Positions 12,373 through 13,852 of a stretch of 13,852 nucleotides of DNA are shown here, piece by piece. Where the stretch lies: the NCBI GenBank assembly GCA_035263025.1, contig DATFRR010000259.1, forward strand, positions 1-13,852. The letters run 5' to 3'. The position numbers and the translations under genes were made by a program. Below the pieces are notes generated by a model, which was not told the DNA's origin, searched no databases, and worked only from the letters and a program-made list of their open reading frames with translations. The stretch is from DASQPR01 sp035263025. GTDB taxonomy: Bacteria > Actinomycetota > Actinomycetes > Mycobacteriales > Micromonosporaceae. The stretch's first letter is position 1. Every line of letters starts with the position of its first letter.

Positions 12373-13086
12373 ATGAAGTTGCGTGCGTTGGTGAATTGGC
12401 GTGCGTTTGTCGTCATCGCGATCGCCGGGCTCGCGGTGGCGTTGACGGCCACACCGGCGTCGGCGAAGGGTGCGGATCAGGCGACCATCACCGGACCCGG
12501 CATCTCGCAACCCATCGTCGTCGGTGGCGACGGCGAGCCGGGCAGTGGCGAAGCGCTCGGACAACTTGCCGACAATACCGGGTTGTTCGTGGCGATGTTC
12601 GGGCCGGACGGCGGCTTCGGTGCCGGCATGACGTCCACCAAACCGACCGGCGCGCTCGGTCCCCGATTCACGGTGACCTATCGCGTGCCGAACATTTCCA
12701 AGCCGGACATCGTGCGACAGGATGTCTATCCGTTGGCGGCCACCGGGCCGTACACGTTTACGCCCGGTGGCCAGCGGGCCATGGGCACCACGACGCCGGA
12801 GGGCTGGTACCACGCTCCGGGCACGCTTCGGGTCGTGCTGAAGTCGATCGGCGTGCCCGGCATGGATCGGGCAACGCCAACCGCGGCGGCCGGAGTCGGT
12901 GCTGCACAACCACGTGGCACCGCGGCAGCGGCCAACCCAGCGCCGGCCGCGAACGACCAACGTGGCGCAAACAACGCCTGGCTCGGCATCGCCGGTGCCG
13001 CCGCCGGCGTATGCGTGGTGGTGACGCTCGGCGCGTGGTGGTTCATGCGGCGCTCGTCCCGGCCTCGGCTTAGGTCGTCGCAGTAG
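12373..13086 (+). CDS. Secreted, C-terminally membrane-anchored protein, probable ECF target
   Basis: The 237-residue protein has a signal peptide (residues 1-31: basic start, then AFVVIAIAGLAVALTA, ending ASA, a signal-peptidase I site). An outer domain of about 130 residues follows (TITGPGISQPIVVGGD, then FTVTYRVPN, VYPLAATGPYTFTPGG, EGWYHAPGTL), then an Ala/Pro-rich linker (about 163-198) and one C-terminal helix (about 202-225) with a short basic cytoplasmic tail, RRSSRPRLRSSQ. It is thus a type I membrane protein facing outside; there is no LPxTG. The domain looks like one found in secreted actinobacterial proteins of unknown function (as I recall, with a YPLA.GGP-like motif). Placement after a sigma/anti-sigma pair and under the same promoter motif suggests it is part of the envelope response. 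The ATG is supported by GAGGGGG seven bases upstream. Confidence 0.75.
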   Translation: MKLRALVNWRAFVVIAIAGLAVALTATPASAKGADQATITGPGISQPIVVGGDGEPGSGEALGQLADNTGLFVAMFGPDGGFGAGMTSTKPTGALGPRFTVTYRVPNISKPDIVRQDVYPLAATGPYTFTPGGQRAMGTTTPEGWYHAPGTLRVVLKSIGVPGMDRATPTAAAGVGAAQPRGTAAAANPAPAANDQRGANNAWLGIAGAAAGVCVVVTLGAWWFMRRSSRPRLRSSQ

Positions 13087-13087
13087 C

Positions 13088-13133
13088 TCATCGAGCACTG
13101 GGGTCATCGAGCACGGGGGTCATCGGGCGCGGG
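13088..13133 (+). repeat. 16-bp tandem repeat, 2.9 copies, directly after a stop codon
   Basis: TCATCGAGCACTGGGG (13088-13103), TCATCGAGCACGGGGG (13104-13119) and TCATCGGGCGCGGG (13120-13133). The first two differ by one base. The array begins one base after the TAG stop (13084-13086) of the secreted-protein gene. Confidence 0.65.
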
Positions 13134-13158
13134 TCGCTGGGTCGACGGCGGTCAACGC

Positions 13159-13174
13159 ATGGCACTTCTGCCAT
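13159..13174 (+). terminator. 6-bp hairpin between the secreted protein and the oxidase genes
   Basis: ATGGCA (13159-13164) and TGCCAT (13169-13174) form a perfect stem around CTTC. No T-run follows. It may end the secreted-protein transcript 73 bases after the stop, or be an operator for the oxidase gene; a second, weaker palindrome, TCGGC (13191-13195) / GCCGA (13207-13211), lies just upstream of the oxidase -10 box. Confidence 0.3.
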
Positions 13175-13217
13175 CACCTGGCCGTCGAGGTCGGCCCGCG
13201 GCCCGTGCCGATGAGCT

Positions 13218-13223
13218 TAGGAT
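13218..13223 (+). promoter_or_regulatory. -10 box TAGGAT of a probably leaderless transcript
   Basis: TAGGAT ends exactly six bases before the ATG at 13230. The AGGA inside it could instead act as a weak ribosome site seven bases from the ATG, so leaderless and leadered readings both remain possible. Confidence 0.45.
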
Positions 13224-13229
13224 GGCGGG

Positions 13230-13852
13230 ATGCGCCTCGATCTTTCGTCGCTCCGTGACACGTTCCGCGGCACGCTTGTTACCCCCGCAGATCCGGGCTA
13301 CGAGGGCGTGCGCGTGCTGTTCAACAACCGGATCCGAACCCGACCTGAGGTGATCGCACGGTGCGCCGACACCGACGACGTGGTGGCCGCCGTACGGTTC
13401 GCGCGCGACGCCGGTGCACCGGTCTCGATCCGTAGCGGTGGGCACCACGCGTGTGGATTCTCGCTCGCTGAGGGCGGTGTCGTGATCGACGTCAACGGGA
13501 TCAAGGACGTCAAGTTCGATCCGGCGAATCGCACCGTTAACGCCGGAGCGGGGTGCGGCTGGCGCGACGTCGACCAGGTGACGTACGTCGACTTCGCGAT
13601 GGGCGGGGACGGCGGGATGCCGCACGGGTACGCGTTGCCCGGCGGCGAATGCCCGACGGTCGGCATCTCCGGATACAGCCTCGGTGGCGGGTACGGACTG
13701 CTGAGCCACCGCTACGGCCTCGCCTGCGACCACCTTCTCGCGGCGACCATGGTCGACGCGGACGGACGTGTGTTGCGGGTGACCGAACAGGAGCATCCCG
13801 ACCTACTGTGGGCGCTCCGGGGCGCCGGCGGCGCGGGCTTCGGCGTCGTCAC
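13230..13852 (+). CDS. BBE-like FAD-linked oxidase, 5' part
   Basis: The first 207 residues of a gene that runs off the window. It is a VAO/PCMH-type FAD oxidase of the berberine-bridge-enzyme-like group: VIARCADTDDVVAAVRFARD (about 41-60), the covalent-flavin motif RSGGHHACG (68-76), and the FAD-binding GGECPTVGISGYSLGGGYG (138-156), followed by HRYGLACDHLL. His72 in RSGGH and Cys141 in GECPTVG match the two residues that attach FAD in bicovalent members such as glucooligosaccharide oxidase. Such enzymes oxidise sugars or alkaloid-like compounds with O2, which gives H2O2. No signal peptide is seen, so it is probably cytoplasmic. The C-terminal substrate domain and the BBE motif lie beyond the end. 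Substrate unknown. Confidence 0.85.
   Translation, partial: MRLDLSSLRDTFRGTLVTPADPGYEGVRVLFNNRIRTRPEVIARCADTDDVVAAVRFARDAGAPVSIRSGGHHACGFSLAEGGVVIDVNGIKDVKFDPANRTVNAGAGCGWRDVDQVTYVDFAMGGDGGMPHGYALPGGECPTVGISGYSLGGGYGLLSHRYGLACDHLLAATMVDADGRVLRVTEQEHPDLLWALRGAGGAGFGVV

Noticed and set aside
12013..13107. A 364-codon minus-strand frame across the DUF4367 and secreted-protein genes
   Set aside because: The product is Arg/Gly-rich low-complexity sequence, and it would run through two plus-strand genes with good motifs, a promoter and repeats.
12227..13133. A CRISPR-like array
   Set aside because: The repeats are directly adjacent with no spacers, have only three units each, and no cas genes are nearby.

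Overview
The window looks like chromosomal DNA from a high-GC Gram-positive bacterium of the phylum Actinomycetota. The signs are high GC with G/C-rich third codon positions, a mycobacterial-type mannosyltransferase (MgtA-like), an HTH-plus-Mop regulator, several promoters that look leaderless (TANNNT six or seven bases before an ATG), and frequent ATGA stop/start overlaps. I cannot name a genus. I see no tRNA, rRNA, transposase, phage gene or CRISPR array. Both ends cut a gene.

Layout. Positions 3-398 hold the 3' end of a phytanoyl-CoA dioxygenase-like gene. It converges on a minus-strand pair that overlaps by ATGA: an eight-helix membrane protein (1298-2137) followed by a DUF5995 protein (534-1301). 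A TfoX N-domain gene (2264-2596) diverges from that pair. Next comes an intergenic region rich in hairpins and repeats, and then an MgtA-like GDP-mannose-dependent mannosyltransferase (2780-3940). A YCII-like protein (4037-4345) and a small HTH/Mop, probably molybdate-responsive, regulator (4509-4898) follow.

Positions 4914-10532 form a glycosyltransferase island of two divergent two-gene operons. The minus strand carries GT2 then GT4. The plus strand carries GT4 then a TarS-like GT2, joined by an ATGA overlap. Together these look like part of a cell-wall or surface glycan pathway (teichoic-acid-like or capsular). No polymerase or exporter is visible here.

Positions 10561-13086 hold a small orphan protein and then what appears to be a self-contained ECF sigma module: an ECF sigma factor, a translationally coupled single-pass membrane protein with a DUF4367-like outer domain (the likely anti-sigma or sensor), and a secreted protein anchored by a C-terminal helix. 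The same promoter-like sequence, GGGAACC-N13-CGGTGTA, precedes both the sigma operon and the secreted-protein gene. This suggests that the sigma factor drives itself and its neighbour. It is the strongest system-level observation in the window.

In the same stretch, three genes carry short tandem repeats at their stop codons (15 bp x2, 29 bp x3, 16 bp x2.9). The window ends inside a BBE-like FAD oxidase (13230 onward) that has both residues expected for bicovalent flavin attachment.
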